Assembly (NCBI GenBank): GCA_902589825.1
Contig: CACIUL010000005.1
Coordinates: forward strand, 1-64,000
DNA length: 64,000 bases
Direction of reading: 5' to 3'
Origin: an uncultured Verrucomicrobiota bacterium
Lineage (GTDB): Bacteria > Verrucomicrobiota > Verrucomicrobiia > Verrucomicrobiales > DEV007
In this document: piece by piece, positions 41,536 to 50,198 of the stretch
Layout of the letters: each line of letters opens with the position of its first letter
Numbering within the stretch: position 1 is the first letter of the stretch
The notes under the pieces: generated by a model
Seen by the model: only the letters and a program-made list of their open reading frames with translations
The model's database searches: none
Told to the model about the DNA's origin: nothing
Program-made: the position numbers and the translations under genes

Positions 41536-42309
41536 ATGATTACAAGACCCGCTATCATCGCACTTTCTGCCACCATTACGGCAACATGCGCCCTCCCCTT
41601 CCAGTCCTTAACGGCAGCAGAGGAAGCCAAGCAACATCCATCAACGGGTTCCCAGGTCCGGCTGGCCTCCTGGTGGTTTGACCGGCATGCGGAGAAAATC
41701 GCCGAGATCGAGAAGGCCAACAACCCGAAGGATGAGCGAAAAATTGAACTGCTCATGGTCGGGGATTCCATCACCAACAACTTTGACAAAAAAGGCCCCG
41801 GTGAGCCGGTCTGGAAAAAACACTTTGCCCCGCTCAATGCCCTCAACCTTGGCTTCGGCGGAGACCGCACCAACCATGTTCTTTGGCGCCTGGAGCACCT
41901 CCCCCAAATAAAGACCGCCCCGCTGGCTGCCTCCCTGATGATCGGCACCAACAACATCTGCTGGGGCAGCGACAAGCCCAGGCAGGCTGCCGATGGAGTC
42001 CAGGCAATCACCCGGAAACTCAACGCGATGTATCCCAAGATGAAAATCCTCGTTCTTGGCGTTTTTCCGCGCCGCGAGCAGCTCAATCACCCGCACCGCA
42101 AGCAAATCATTGAACTCAACTCCTACCTGCCCGACCTGCTCAAGGACATCCCCAATGTCACCTTCATGGACATCGGCAAAGAGTTTTTGGATGACAAGGG
42201 ATTCCTCTCAAGGGAAATGATGCCGGACACGACCCACCCGAGCGAAAAGGCGCACGAGATCTGGGCCCAGGCCATCATCCCTAAGCTCAAGGAAATGATG
42301 GGCAAATAA
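41536..42309 (+). CDS. Secreted SGNH/GDSL hydrolase
   Basis: 257 residues from ATG 41536, which gives a proper signal peptide (about 1-27, ending LTAAEE); longer in-frame readings would overlap the upstream gene. SGNH blocks are clear: MVGDSITNNF (catalytic Ser), LGFGGDRTNHVLWRL, MIGTNNICWGS, and DTTHPSEKAHEIWA (catalytic Asp and His). It resembles PAF acetylhydrolase-like esterases that deacylate sugars. With the acetylesterase at 26293 it suggests acetylated substrates. Confidence 0.88.
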   Translation: MITRPAIIALSATITATCALPFQSLTAAEEAKQHPSTGSQVRLASWWFDRHAEKIAEIEKANNPKDERKIELLMVGDSITNNFDKKGPGEPVWKKHFAPLNALNLGFGGDRTNHVLWRLEHLPQIKTAPLAASLMIGTNNICWGSDKPRQAADGVQAITRKLNAMYPKMKILVLGVFPRREQLNHPHRKQIIELNSYLPDLLKDIPNVTFMDIGKEFLDDKGFLSREMMPDTTHPSEKAHEIWAQAIIPKLKEMMGK

Positions 42310-42352
42310 AGCCCCTCACAGACCAAGGCGAAGGCAGCCAACCGCAGACCGC

Positions 42353-42859
42353 CTATTTCTTGGTCTTTTTACGGCGCTTGTGTTTGCCCGTAAGTTTCAC
42401 GATCAATTTATCTGCACTAAAATAAGACATTTCCCAATCGTGATGATCCTTGTCGATCACGCGATGATGCCCTTTTAACCGGTTGCCATTATCATCATGC
42501 CCATGCCACGTCATGATTTTGTTGGCATCATTCCAGCTGCCATAGACGTTAGAGGTAACTTCAGCAGAAATAACAACGGACCGGTAGTTCTTCTTCCCGG
42601 GATCATAGGTTAATACCCAAACGATGGTGTCCGGAGTTGCCTGTTCCACAACAAAGTTTTTTTCCGGAGACCATTTCCGAACACGGGTCAATTTACTCGT
42701 CTGGCTCTTTGCCGGGTCACCTTCAGGAATAATCGTCATTTCCGAATCCCAGGAACCGGCAAACAATTTCATTACCTCCTTTGGTGACAATGGCTTTTCC
42801 TTATCCGCACCCATCAGGGGTGCGCACAAACCAAACAAAACAGCAGGTAGTATTTTCAT
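42353..42859 (-). CDS. Exported lipocalin-like (DUF1579-like) protein
   Basis: 168 residues; signal peptide MKILPAVLFGLCAPLMGA. LSPKEVMKLFAGSWDSEMTI, then beta strands (VVISAEVTSNVYGSWND, KIMTWHGHDDNGNRLKG), fit the LxxFxGxW pattern of DUF1579/THAP4-like calycin folds. The C-terminus is strongly basic (KHKRRKKTKK). Its ATG overlaps the stop of the upstream sulfatase by 4 nt, so the two are translationally coupled. Function unknown; a ligand-binding or accessory role with the sulfatase is inferred from coupling. Confidence 0.68.
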   Translation of the reverse strand: MKILPAVLFGLCAPLMGADKEKPLSPKEVMKLFAGSWDSEMTIIPEGDPAKSQTSKLTRVRKWSPEKNFVVEQATPDTIVWVLTYDPGKKNYRSVVISAEVTSNVYGSWNDANKIMTWHGHDDNGNRLKGHHRVIDKDHHDWEMSYFSADKLIVKLTGKHKRRKKTKK

Positions 42860-44469
42860 TTCTTGTTTTTCTTTTTCACGTTGACTTCATTCCAAGGCCG
42901 GGCATTCACACGCTTTGCCCATGCATGGTAAACCTTGCGTAATTGCTCAGCCTTTCCCGGCATAATGGAAGAAAGATCCTTGAGCTCACTGCGGTCTTTA
43001 CCCATGTCGTAAAGCTCCCAGGGAGAATCATGAAGGGCCACCAGCTTGTAGTTGCCCCTGCGCACCGCACGGTTTCCCTCGTGTTCCCAGAACAACGTGC
43101 GTTCATCCTGCCGGTCAGCAGCAAACACCGGCAAAAGGCTCTCACCCTCCATGGCCTTGGCAGACAGACCTGCGGCCGCAAGGCAGGTGGGTGCGACATC
43201 GATTATGTGGCTGGGCGCATGGCGCAGTTTGCCCCGGGCCTTCACCCCGTCCGGCCAGTGCACAATCAAGGGTGTCGCCACCCCGCCCTCATGGGTGTAG
43301 CGCTTATACATCCGAAAAGGAGCATTACTCAGGTTGGCCCAACCCCGGCCCGAACTGGATGACCAGCCACCGCGCCTGCCCCATTCCTCGTAATTGTCCA
43401 CGCGCGTTTCCGGGTGCCGACCGTTCTTGGCAAAGAGTCCCCGCCAGTCATGGACACCGGTTCCAGGCACACCATTATCGACCATGAACATAATGAGCGT
43501 TTTATCGAGCCTGCCGGCCTGTTTTAACTTTTCCACAATCCTGCCGATATTCTGGTCCATGCGGTCGATGATTGCCGAATAGAGAGCCATCTTCAGGTCC
43601 AGCTCATCACGCATCTTCTCATCATAGGTTTCCCACTTCGGCGCATCCAGCGGTGAAAGCCCCCACTCCTTCCTGATCAGCCCCATGTCCACCATGCGCT
43701 TGAACCGCTCCTGTCGCAGCTTATCCCATCCCACGTCACGAAAGCGGCCACGGTATTTCTTGGTATCCTCCGTGCGGGCATGCAGAGGGAAGTGCGGCGC
43801 GTTGTAGGCAAGGTAGAGGAATAACGGCTTGTCGGCATGCTTCTCAAGGGACTCGTCCATGAAGTGCAGGGCATAGTCAGTGAAGACATCCGTGGTATAC
43901 CACTCCCGGTCCGGGTGCAGGTGGTTGACCGGGGTCTCCGTTGCCGGCAATACCTCCTTGTCATCAAGGAAGACCTGGCAATTTTTAAGGACGGTAAAGT
44001 AGGAATCAATAAAGTTGCGCGTGCCGTAAAAACGATCAAATCCGCGGGCCACCGGGGACTGGGCAGGCTCCGTGCCAAGGTGCCACTTGCCCGTCATCAT
44101 GGTGCGGTAACCACCCTTCTTCAGACGTTCAGCCAACGTCGGCACATCGGGCAGGATCGTTCCGCGATAGCCGGGAATGCCACGGTCCCTGGCCATGTGC
44201 CCCATCCCCGCCTGGTGCTGGTATACGCCTGTCAGCATTGCTGCCCTTGAAGGGCAGCACCGTCCGGTATTGTAGAACTGTGAAAAGCGAAGGCCTCCAG
44301 AGGCAAGGCTATCCAGTACTGGCGTCTCAATCTCCCCACCGTAACATCCAAAGTCGGAGAAGCCTGCATCATCAGCAAGGATCAGCACGATATCCGGCTT
44401 CTTGCCTGCCGATCCGGCAGCAGGGAGCCAGGAAAGAAAAGAACAAAGCAATGTGATGAGATGCTTCAT
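42856..44469 (-). CDS. Secreted sulfatase (arylsulfatase type)
   Basis: 537 residues; signal peptide to about residue 21. PDIVLILADDAGFSDFGCYG with the metal-binding Asp pair, and the activation motif C-C-P-S-R (Cys71). Then GKWHLG, MFMVDNGVPGTG, RAHE-like LFWEHEGNRAVR and a C-terminal EELYDMGKDRSE-type region (WELYDMGKDRSELKDL). It belongs to the same broad group as the sulfatase at 45665. The tail is basic (VNVKKKNKK). Stop overlaps the start of the small exported protein gene at 42859. Confidence 0.93.
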   Translation of the reverse strand: MKHLITLLCSFLSWLPAAGSAGKKPDIVLILADDAGFSDFGCYGGEIETPVLDSLASGGLRFSQFYNTGRCCPSRAAMLTGVYQHQAGMGHMARDRGIPGYRGTILPDVPTLAERLKKGGYRTMMTGKWHLGTEPAQSPVARGFDRFYGTRNFIDSYFTVLKNCQVFLDDKEVLPATETPVNHLHPDREWYTTDVFTDYALHFMDESLEKHADKPLFLYLAYNAPHFPLHARTEDTKKYRGRFRDVGWDKLRQERFKRMVDMGLIRKEWGLSPLDAPKWETYDEKMRDELDLKMALYSAIIDRMDQNIGRIVEKLKQAGRLDKTLIMFMVDNGVPGTGVHDWRGLFAKNGRHPETRVDNYEEWGRRGGWSSSSGRGWANLSNAPFRMYKRYTHEGGVATPLIVHWPDGVKARGKLRHAPSHIIDVAPTCLAAAGLSAKAMEGESLLPVFAADRQDERTLFWEHEGNRAVRRGNYKLVALHDSPWELYDMGKDRSELKDLSSIMPGKAEQLRKVYHAWAKRVNARPWNEVNVKKKNKK

Positions 44470-44532
44470 GGACTGGTATCTTAAGCCCCTTTCGCAGCAA
44501 CCGGCAATCCAATTGCACGAATCTGCAGTTCA

Positions 44533-44568
44533 TTGCAACGCCGCCGATTTGAATTAACCTCAGGGAAC
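44533..44568 (+). promoter_or_regulatory. Probable leaderless promoter
   Basis: TTGCAA (44533-44538), 16 nt, TAACCT (44555-44560), 8 nt, GTG at 44569. The earliest in-frame start, TTG 44533, would be the -35 box itself. Confidence 0.42.
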
Positions 44569-45645
44569 GTGAAACCGGCAATCATTACCCTTGGATTCGC
44601 AATGTGCCTTGCTCCGCTCAACGCGGATTCCCTGCCTGAAAAATTTGCCAGGCGTGACCTCAACAAGGACAATCAACTTTCACGGGAGGAAGTGCCCGAG
44701 AGCTTCTCCAGGTTCAAGTTCACCCAGGCTGATCGCAACAAGGACGGTCTACTGGATGCGGGCGAACTGGAACAGGTGGCCAGAAAACTATCTGAGAAGG
44801 AGAAAAAAACGACGTCCTCCCCTGCCGACCCGGTCCTTGCCGCAGAGGACACCTTCCGGCTCATGCTTAATGTTGCCTACCGCAAGGATCCCGCGGCTAA
44901 AGGCAATTCGAACAAGCTTGATCTTTACCTGCCAAGCACCAAGGGATTCGCAACCATCATCTGGATTCACGGCGGAGGCTTGCACGGCGGCGACAAGTCA
45001 AAGATCAACAACGTGGCAAGGCGTTTTGTCGCCGAGGGATACGGTGTGGCGGCGGTCAATTACCGGCTTTATCCTGAAGCAATATACCCCACACAAATTG
45101 AGGATGTTGCCAGGGCATTCCAGTGGGTCCATGCCCATATTTCGGCCAAGGGCGGGGATCCCCGGCGGATCTTTGTCGCCGGCGGATCAGCGGGCGGGCA
45201 TCTTGCCGCACTCCTGGCTACCGATCAATCACGCCTGAAAAAGCATGGACTGACACCCAAAGATATCCGCGGTGCCATCGCCATCAGCGGACTCATGGAT
45301 GTCAGCCGGGTTGGAGCGCAACGCAGGAAGGCCATCTGGGGGAATGATCCCGAAAACTACGCTGCAGCCTCACCCCTCCACCATGCCGACAAAGATGTCC
45401 CCGCCATGCTGCTCCTCCACGCAGAGCATGACACCGATGACAGGCGGGCGCAGAACCAGGCCATGCATGATGCCCTCAGGAAAGCCAGTCACCCGGATGT
45501 CAGCATTCATGAGCTTAAGGACCGCACCCATAACAATATCCGTCCCAACCTTGCCGGGCGTGATGATCCCGGTGCCCGGCTGATCCTGGATTTCCTTAAG
45601 AAGCAAATCGCTGCCAGGGAACCGTTACTTGAAAAACATGAATAG
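44569..45645 (+). CDS. Secreted EF-hand/alpha-beta hydrolase esterase
   Basis: 358 residues from GTG 44569; signal peptide MKPAIITLGFAMCLAPLNA. Two EF-hand loops (DLNKDNQLSREE at 30-41 and DRNKDGLLDAGE at 55-66) are followed by a BD-FAE/HSL-type hydrolase: oxyanion HGGG (134-137), nucleophile GGSAGG (Ser207), Asp in LLHAEHDTDD and His in LKDRTHNN. Probably a calcium-bound carbohydrate or acyl esterase. The EF-hand plus esterase fusion is common in Planctomycetes and Verrucomicrobia. It is flanked by two sulfatases, consistent with joint attack on decorated glycans. Confidence 0.87.
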   Translation: MKPAIITLGFAMCLAPLNADSLPEKFARRDLNKDNQLSREEVPESFSRFKFTQADRNKDGLLDAGELEQVARKLSEKEKKTTSSPADPVLAAEDTFRLMLNVAYRKDPAAKGNSNKLDLYLPSTKGFATIIWIHGGGLHGGDKSKINNVARRFVAEGYGVAAVNYRLYPEAIYPTQIEDVARAFQWVHAHISAKGGDPRRIFVAGGSAGGHLAALLATDQSRLKKHGLTPKDIRGAIAISGLMDVSRVGAQRRKAIWGNDPENYAAASPLHHADKDVPAMLLLHAEHDTDDRRAQNQAMHDALRKASHPDVSIHELKDRTHNNIRPNLAGRDDPGARLILDFLKKQIAAREPLLEKHE

Positions 45646-45664
45646 CCCGGGCAGGAAAGTGGTG

Positions 45665-47389
45665 TCAGTCCACCTTCCACGGCCAGGGTTTCACCCGCGC
45701 CCGAAGAGCCCACTTTTCCCACTTGGCCTCCAGCTCCTTGACCCTTTCAGGATGCTCCCCGGCAAGGTCATTCTGCTCGGATCGATCATTGTCCATGTCG
45801 TAAAGCTGCCAGGGGTGCAACTTGGCATTACGCCCTGAATCACCATACCTAACCAGCTTCCACTTCCCATCACGGATCGCCCCGTTGAGGTGATGATCAA
45901 AGTAGAGCGCGTCCTTGCGCTCCAGTTTCCCACCACCAAAAGCGGACCTCAAGCTGATCCCCTCAAGGGGCTGGATCTCATTGCCGTTGAACTCCCTCAC
46001 CGCCTTGATCCCGGCAACATCCACGCAGGTTGCCATGAGGTCGATGAGGTGACCGGGCTGATACTCGATGCTTCCGTTCAGCTTTGATTCAATGCCCTTT
46101 GGCCAGTGGACAATGAAAGGTGAGGAGATTCCCCCCTCATGGGCAAAGTGCTTGTATTCACGAAACGGCGTGTTGGACACATTCGCCCAGCCTCGGCCAA
46201 CACCGGTAAAGCTGTCCTCCGGGCCGGCCATGGCATCGGGGCCATTCTTAACCGGGCGGCCATCGCGTGTCTGCATCGGCGGCCAGATCTTGGTCTGCAG
46301 TCCATCCCTGCCCAGCGGTTTATAATCCGTCCGGTATGGCCTCTTCGACTCGTATCGGCCATATCCCTCCGCGCAGGCCCCATTATCCTGCAGGTAGAAA
46401 ATGAGGGTGTTGTCCAGTTTCCCCTGCCGGTCAAACTCATCGACAATACGCCCGATCCCCTGGTCCATGTTGTCAATCATTGCCGCATAGACTTCCATGT
46501 TGCGAATGTCCCATTGCTTGTTTGGTGCCTTCTCCCAGTCATCAGACTGTTTGGAGAGCTTGGAATCCTTCTTGATGAGCCCCGACTCCTTGAGCCGCTC
46601 AAAGCGCTGGGAGCGGATATGCTTGAAACCCTTATCATAGGCCCCCTTGTATTTGGCGATGTCACGGGGAAGTGCATGCAGCGGCCAGTGGGCGGTTGTA
46701 TAGGATACATAAAGGAAGACCGGTTTATCCGGAGATTCCTTGGCATGTTCCTTAAGGAACATCACCGCATTATCACTGATAGCATCGGTGTAATAATACG
46801 TCTTGGGCTGATACTTCTCATCATTGACCGGGGTAATGAACTGGTTGCCCCGGCATAAAGTCGCCGGGTCAAAGAAACTGCCGGCTCCGATGATGGTTCC
46901 ATAAAACTTCTCAAAACCGCGCTGTAACGGCCAGTTCTCCTTTGGCCCCGTTGGACGCACATGTTTCGTGACGTGCCACTTGCCACTCATGTAGCTGCGG
47001 TAACCACCCGTGCCCAGAGCCTCGGCAATGGTCACCACGTCACGGCCCAGTTCTCCACGGTATCCCGGCAACCTGTTATCCCCCGTCATCAAGCCGATCC
47101 CTGCCTGGTGCTGATACATCCCGGTCAGCAGCGATGCCCTCGTCGGGCAACAGCGCGAGGTGTTGTAAAACTGGGTAAAGCGCAGCCCGTTGGAGGCCAA
47201 CTTGTCCAGTTGAGGGGTTTTAATCTCGCTGCCATAGCAACCAATGTCTGAAAACCCCATGTCATCTGACATGATGATGACAATATTGGGTTTTTCTGCC
47301 GCCTGAAGAGCGCCGGCATGGAAAATAAATGAACCGGCCAGGACCGCCATGGCGACCGGCAACGAAGGTAATTTTACGGGAATTCTCAT
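45665..47389 (-). CDS. Secreted sulfatase
   Basis: 574 residues from ATG 47389; signal peptide to about residue 31. PNIVIIMSDDMGFSDIGCYG, activation motif C-C-P-T-R (Cys80), GKWHVT, LIFYLQDNGACAEG and the C-terminal HPWQLYDMDNDRSEQNDL. It closely follows the layout of the sulfatase at 42856 but has a longer insert around 255-310 (SKLSKQSDDWEKAPNKQW). Longer upstream in-frame readings carry no signal peptide and are rejected; ATG 47404 is possible. Probably acts on sulfated polysaccharide or aryl sulfates. Confidence 0.92.
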   Translation of the reverse strand: MRIPVKLPSLPVAMAVLAGSFIFHAGALQAAEKPNIVIIMSDDMGFSDIGCYGSEIKTPQLDKLASNGLRFTQFYNTSRCCPTRASLLTGMYQHQAGIGLMTGDNRLPGYRGELGRDVVTIAEALGTGGYRSYMSGKWHVTKHVRPTGPKENWPLQRGFEKFYGTIIGAGSFFDPATLCRGNQFITPVNDEKYQPKTYYYTDAISDNAVMFLKEHAKESPDKPVFLYVSYTTAHWPLHALPRDIAKYKGAYDKGFKHIRSQRFERLKESGLIKKDSKLSKQSDDWEKAPNKQWDIRNMEVYAAMIDNMDQGIGRIVDEFDRQGKLDNTLIFYLQDNGACAEGYGRYESKRPYRTDYKPLGRDGLQTKIWPPMQTRDGRPVKNGPDAMAGPEDSFTGVGRGWANVSNTPFREYKHFAHEGGISSPFIVHWPKGIESKLNGSIEYQPGHLIDLMATCVDVAGIKAVREFNGNEIQPLEGISLRSAFGGGKLERKDALYFDHHLNGAIRDGKWKLVRYGDSGRNAKLHPWQLYDMDNDRSEQNDLAGEHPERVKELEAKWEKWALRARVKPWPWKVD

Positions 47390-47690
47390 CAGAAAAAGGA
47401 ACATGGATTGAACCGGCCGTGCTTTCCTGCTGCCGGCCCGGGAAATGTGCGAATTAAGCTTCGACCAAGAGTGTGCCAATGAATGGTGAAAACTGCAATC
47501 CCAATGGCATCCTTTTCCGTTCAGCCACATTTGAATGGTCACCACCTTCGCCCCGCAATCTCGACCCTGAACTGCTGCTGAAAATCAACAGAATGTGAGC
47601 CGTAAGGGCTCATTATTCAGGTGAAATCCGTGCCAAAAAAACAGGAAAAACTCCAGTAAATTGCTGAAAATCAATTTCGAACAATCAAGC
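47390..47690. other. Gene-free stretch between sulfatase and GH9
   Basis: 301 bp, upstream of the sulfatase and downstream of the GH9 gene. No gene, strong promoter match or terminator is seen; it has several AT-rich runs. Confidence 0.4.
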
Positions 47691-49916
47691 TTACCGCGGG
47701 CTTGGCAGTGGTCCCGTGTAAGGACGCGGATTTTTCGGGGCAAGTGCCCCGAACATGACCACGGCCGGGGTAATGGTCTCGCTGACAGTGAACTCGGTCT
47801 GCCCCGGCCACTGGTCGATATCGTAGTAGGAATAAAGGAGAGGGATCACATCCACAGCCGGAGTGGGCGGGTAGATGCCGGTAATCCAGCTCTTGCCGCT
47901 GGACGGCCCGTAAACCCAGATTCCCGGCAGGTATTCCTCCAGACCATCATTCATGGATTCCAGGTATTCAGGATGAAGCAGGTGCCGCTGCCCCAGCCCG
48001 GAGCATTGAACCTGCCCCATGGGATTGGCACCCAGGGCGACATCGGCAGAGGCAGAAAGCAGGTCATAATATTTTCGCTCCCCGGTCATCTTCCACATCA
48101 GTGCCATCCACCAGGCCTGTGCCGTGGATGCCGTCCCGTGCCCGACTGGAGCCCATGGATGCTTAAAATGAACATACCCCTTCTTCAGGGTAAACGCATT
48201 GACCGCCCATCCCACCGCATCCATGCACCCCTTCTTGAGCTTTTCCCGGAAAGCCAGGTCCAGACCCGGCAAGTCGGGCGCAATGGTATTAAAGGTATAG
48301 GCAAGGCTGATATTGTTCAGGTAATCAAGCTTGGCTTTCTTAAGTGTCGGCAGCCGGTCAATCGCCGCGGCATAACCCGGCTCGCCGGTGGCATGAAGCA
48401 ACTCAGCGGCTGCCTCGGCAAGGACGATCTCATCAGCAAGGCTGGACGGCGGAAATTTCCTGGTGCCGCAGGAGAAGGCGCGCGCTGCCGCCTTGAGCAG
48501 TTGGGCTCCCTGTTTTTTTCCTTCAGGAAATTTTCCAAGGATGCGCCCCAGCTGGGCTGCCGATGCGGCAAAGGAGAAACAACTAAAGGCGCTTACCGGG
48601 CGCATGATGTATTCGACACTTTCATTGTCGATGTTGCTGCGCCAGGCATTCTCCGGGTGTTCATTGGTGAAGGGATGGCCGGTTCCCTCACTACCTCCGG
48701 ATATCCCCCCGTCAGGCCACTGGGTCTCCAGGTAGTAGCGGAGCACAAAGGCAGCCTCATCAAGGATATCCGGCAGGCCGTTGCCTGATTCCGGGATGAT
48801 AAACTGCCGGTCAATGAAGGCATCGGGGTTCATCTCATAAACACGGCAAAGCTGCCGGGCGATGGGAATATGAATCGCCCGCCGGTCATAGTCGGCAGCA
48901 TCGTGATAGCCTCCGCACACCTCCCGGTATTTGAGGCTCCCCTCTGCCTTCCCTTTCTTGATAAACTCGGCAATGCCCTTGAAATCAAGCGGCTTCCCAT
49001 ACTCAGGATACTCGCCAATCCGGACGTGCTGCCGGCAGGCGTTACGCGTCCACGGAGTGTATTTTTTATCCAAGGCAATCCCGCAGCGGGCATGGTAAAG
49101 GACCCTGATGCTGCTAAAGAGAGGTTCCGCCATCACATCCCTGCCAATGCGGAAGGAATACGAGCGACCGACCCCGGGAATGCTGATGCAATAAGCCCCT
49201 GGTTTCTTCAGGGCGGAAAAGTCCAGGCCGTAGACATTCTCTCCGGAAAAGTCCTGCTTGTAGGCATCCTCGTTCTTCTGCCCTGCCCTGTGACGCAGCC
49301 TTGCCCTGCCGGTGAACGCAGTCCGCCCGCTCTCGAGGTCGATCACCGAGAAATCCTTCACGGCAGGCTCAAGCGCACCGCCGGTTCCCAGCCACTTGCC
49401 GACATAGGCAAGTCGGATCCCTGCGTCGGGTAAATACCCAACCTGATTCACCTTGATCGCATCGGAGAGAACACTCGCCGGCGACCAGGTCAAGGCGACA
49501 TTGGTATCACGGGCGGCAATCCCCCTGGACCGGAAGGTATATGTTTTCCCCTCTGTCATGGGACGGGCGAGTCGGACATAGATGACCCCAACGAGTGTTG
49601 CCGGCAGGTAGGGCTTCGGAACATGCCCCATGTGGTGCAACTTGACAAAACGCCCCAATACCTTGTGCCCGGTCAATCGCCGACCATCCTCAAGGATGGT
49701 GAAAGCCGCCGGATCATCAAGGCGCCCTGTCAACTTCCTGCCATCCTGGTAATAGACAAATCCCACTGTATCGGCAGTGAGCACCCGCAAGGACTCATTA
49801 TGCACAAGCTGATCATGCGCCCCAAGGGTCATGACCCTGCCGAAACCGTATTTACCCGTACCGGCCGCTGCCACCTTCAAGGTTAAAACCACCAGGCAAA
49901 ATGCAATCGATCTCAT
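47691..49916 (-). CDS. Secreted GH9 glycoside hydrolase with N-terminal Ig-like domain
   Basis: 741 residues from ATG 49916; signal peptide MRSIAFCLVVLTLKVAAA. An N-terminal unknown beta region (20-145) is followed by the cellulase N-terminal Ig-like domain (about 150-265; IKVNQVGYLPDAGIRLAYVG) and a GH9 alpha/alpha barrel (270-740). Catalytic-type residues are visible in CGGYHDAADYDRR (the Asp pair), and the late GH9 blocks appear as ALGANPMGQ and the Glu-rich end. Likely an endo- or exo-acting beta-glucanase or related glucosaminidase. The 53 residues upstream lack export features and are excluded. Confidence 0.87.
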   Translation of the reverse strand: MRSIAFCLVVLTLKVAAAGTGKYGFGRVMTLGAHDQLVHNESLRVLTADTVGFVYYQDGRKLTGRLDDPAAFTILEDGRRLTGHKVLGRFVKLHHMGHVPKPYLPATLVGVIYVRLARPMTEGKTYTFRSRGIAARDTNVALTWSPASVLSDAIKVNQVGYLPDAGIRLAYVGKWLGTGGALEPAVKDFSVIDLESGRTAFTGRARLRHRAGQKNEDAYKQDFSGENVYGLDFSALKKPGAYCISIPGVGRSYSFRIGRDVMAEPLFSSIRVLYHARCGIALDKKYTPWTRNACRQHVRIGEYPEYGKPLDFKGIAEFIKKGKAEGSLKYREVCGGYHDAADYDRRAIHIPIARQLCRVYEMNPDAFIDRQFIIPESGNGLPDILDEAAFVLRYYLETQWPDGGISGGSEGTGHPFTNEHPENAWRSNIDNESVEYIMRPVSAFSCFSFAASAAQLGRILGKFPEGKKQGAQLLKAAARAFSCGTRKFPPSSLADEIVLAEAAAELLHATGEPGYAAAIDRLPTLKKAKLDYLNNISLAYTFNTIAPDLPGLDLAFREKLKKGCMDAVGWAVNAFTLKKGYVHFKHPWAPVGHGTASTAQAWWMALMWKMTGERKYYDLLSASADVALGANPMGQVQCSGLGQRHLLHPEYLESMNDGLEEYLPGIWVYGPSSGKSWITGIYPPTPAVDVIPLLYSYYDIDQWPGQTEFTVSETITPAVVMFGALAPKNPRPYTGPLPSPR

Positions 49917-50198
49917 CTCAAGGAATGAAAGCGGAGAGGGAAGGAATCGAACCAACCAGGGCAGCAGAACTACCCTCAACGGTTTTGAAGACCGCGGAGG
50001 CCACCAGGCACCCATCACTCTCCTTTTTGGAAAGTACCCCAGCTTAAGGGAGTGAGGGAAATTTATCAAATGCACTCTTGCCCATTGATAAATATTCCCA
50101 ACAGAAACACCCGGCTAACCGCTAGCGCGCCTCATTACGCGCGATCCTTGTCAGTTAACCGGGTGTGAATGGTTCCTTGCAAGACGGGCATGTCCCTA
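49917..50198. other. Gene-free stretch with long imperfect hairpin
   Basis: ACACCCGGCTAAC (50107-50119) pairs with GTTAACCGGGTGT (50154-50166), 12 of 13 bases, and the loop holds GC-rich CGCG pairs. It follows the stop of the 50199-52871 gene on the minus strand, so a terminator or RNA-stabilising hairpin is likely. Confidence 0.45.

Noticed and set aside
47661-48788. 375-codon plus-strand frame opposite the GH9 gene
   Set aside because: Shadow of the high-GC GH9 coding strand; product unlike any protein and lacks a start signal.
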